A DNA stretch of 64,000 bases. It comes from Chlorobiota bacterium (lineage in GTDB: Bacteria > Bacteroidota > Ignavibacteria > OLB7). Every line of letters starts with the position of its first letter. Position 1 is the first letter of the stretch. Both the position numbers and the translations under genes were made by a program. The stretch covers positions 162,439-226,438 of the forward strand of contig JAQBOZ010000030.1 of NCBI GenBank assembly GCA_028287785.1, given 5' to 3'. Of the stretch, positions 63,828 through 64,000 are shown piece after piece. Under the pieces are notes generated by a model, which saw nothing but the letters and a program-made list of their open reading frames with translations, was not told where the DNA came from and did no database searches.

Positions 63828-64000
63828 AGTAGTGACTCAGTTTGAGATACGGTTCATGCTGTTTGGACTCATGGAGGGCATTCGACATCTCTCCTTCCAG
63901 CCCCATCGGGGCGTACCGGTTGTAGCATCGCCATGCCCCCATGATTCCAAGCTCCATCGGAGCGTACCATTCGGCACGGATGCGGGGATGGTTCGCTCCG
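63828..64000. mobile_element. MITE-like element, copy 4 (inverted, cut by window end)
   Basis: From GTAGTGACTCAGTTTG at 63829, the sequence is the reverse complement of the right half of copies 1-3: GATACGGTTCATGCTGTTTG, the CCCATCGGGGCGTACCGG block and the central hairpin, which is cut off at position 64000. The left flank (CATAATCA) is the candidate target repeat to look for beyond the window. Confidence 0.8.

Overview
This window comes from a GC-rich bacterium, most likely of the Bacteroidota/FCB group. A Kapabacteria- or Ignavibacteria-like lineage would fit, but no rRNA or ribosomal marker is present to fix it. The main clues are two very long secreted proteins ending in what look like type IX secretion (T9SS) sorting domains, an S74 tail-fibre-type surface protein, an ASPIC/UnbV FG-GAP protein and a HYDIN/choice-of-anchor-D type protein. 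No tRNA, rRNA, CRISPR array, integrase or transposase gene was recognised.

Layout. 1-6457: the end of an upstream gene, then a 2074-residue repetitive surface protein. 7027-12286: one secreted protein, a glyoxalase-like gene behind a bidirectional terminator, and a minus-strand run of small housekeeping or stress genes (CDP-alcohol phosphatidyltransferase, YdeI-like, membrane coiled coil, TPR, DUF6855-like, DUF1801, SnoaL-like). 12413-12721: first copy of a MITE-like element. 12760-17904: a 1714-residue vWA/NHL/anchor-D protein. 18640-20110: three small secreted proteins. 20335-28346: MATE transporter, FG-GAP protein, second MITE copy, two lipoproteins, an acyltransferase and a PD40 lipoprotein. 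28401-33662: a TolC/EmrB/EmrA-type tripartite efflux operon divergent from a TetR regulator, with two similar inverted repeats between them. 33869-34666: a COQ7-like diiron protein and a degenerate MITE copy. 34667-35980: about 1.3 kb without an intact gene.

35981-62954 is one long co-directional array with overlaps or short gaps, ending in a strong intrinsic terminator. Its first part encodes a 1859-residue multicopper oxidase resembling the MofA/McoA manganese-oxidase type, a secreted beta-propeller, a tandem SCO copper chaperone and a cytochrome c fused to a periplasmic-binding-protein fold. The second part starts with an AroD-AroE fusion whose dehydratase half has lost its catalytic His and Lys. 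It continues with two paralogous small proteins, an acyl-CoA-dehydrogenase-like flavoenzyme, an EamA-type transporter fused to a low-molecular-weight phosphatase, two LLM monooxygenases, TauD- and PhyH-type oxygenases, a FemAB-like acyltransferase, a propeller-type glycosyltransferase-like protein, several glycosyltransferases and a SelO-like pseudokinase. My reading (inference) is a periplasmic copper/heme redox module next to an undescribed locus that makes and exports an oxidised, glycosylated metabolite or surface glycan.

62988-64000 holds the terminator, a tiny protein lacking Lys and Arg, and the start of a fourth MITE copy in opposite orientation. The MITE family (17-bp terminal inverted repeats, 8-bp target duplications, nested internal hairpins) appears four times in 64 kb.
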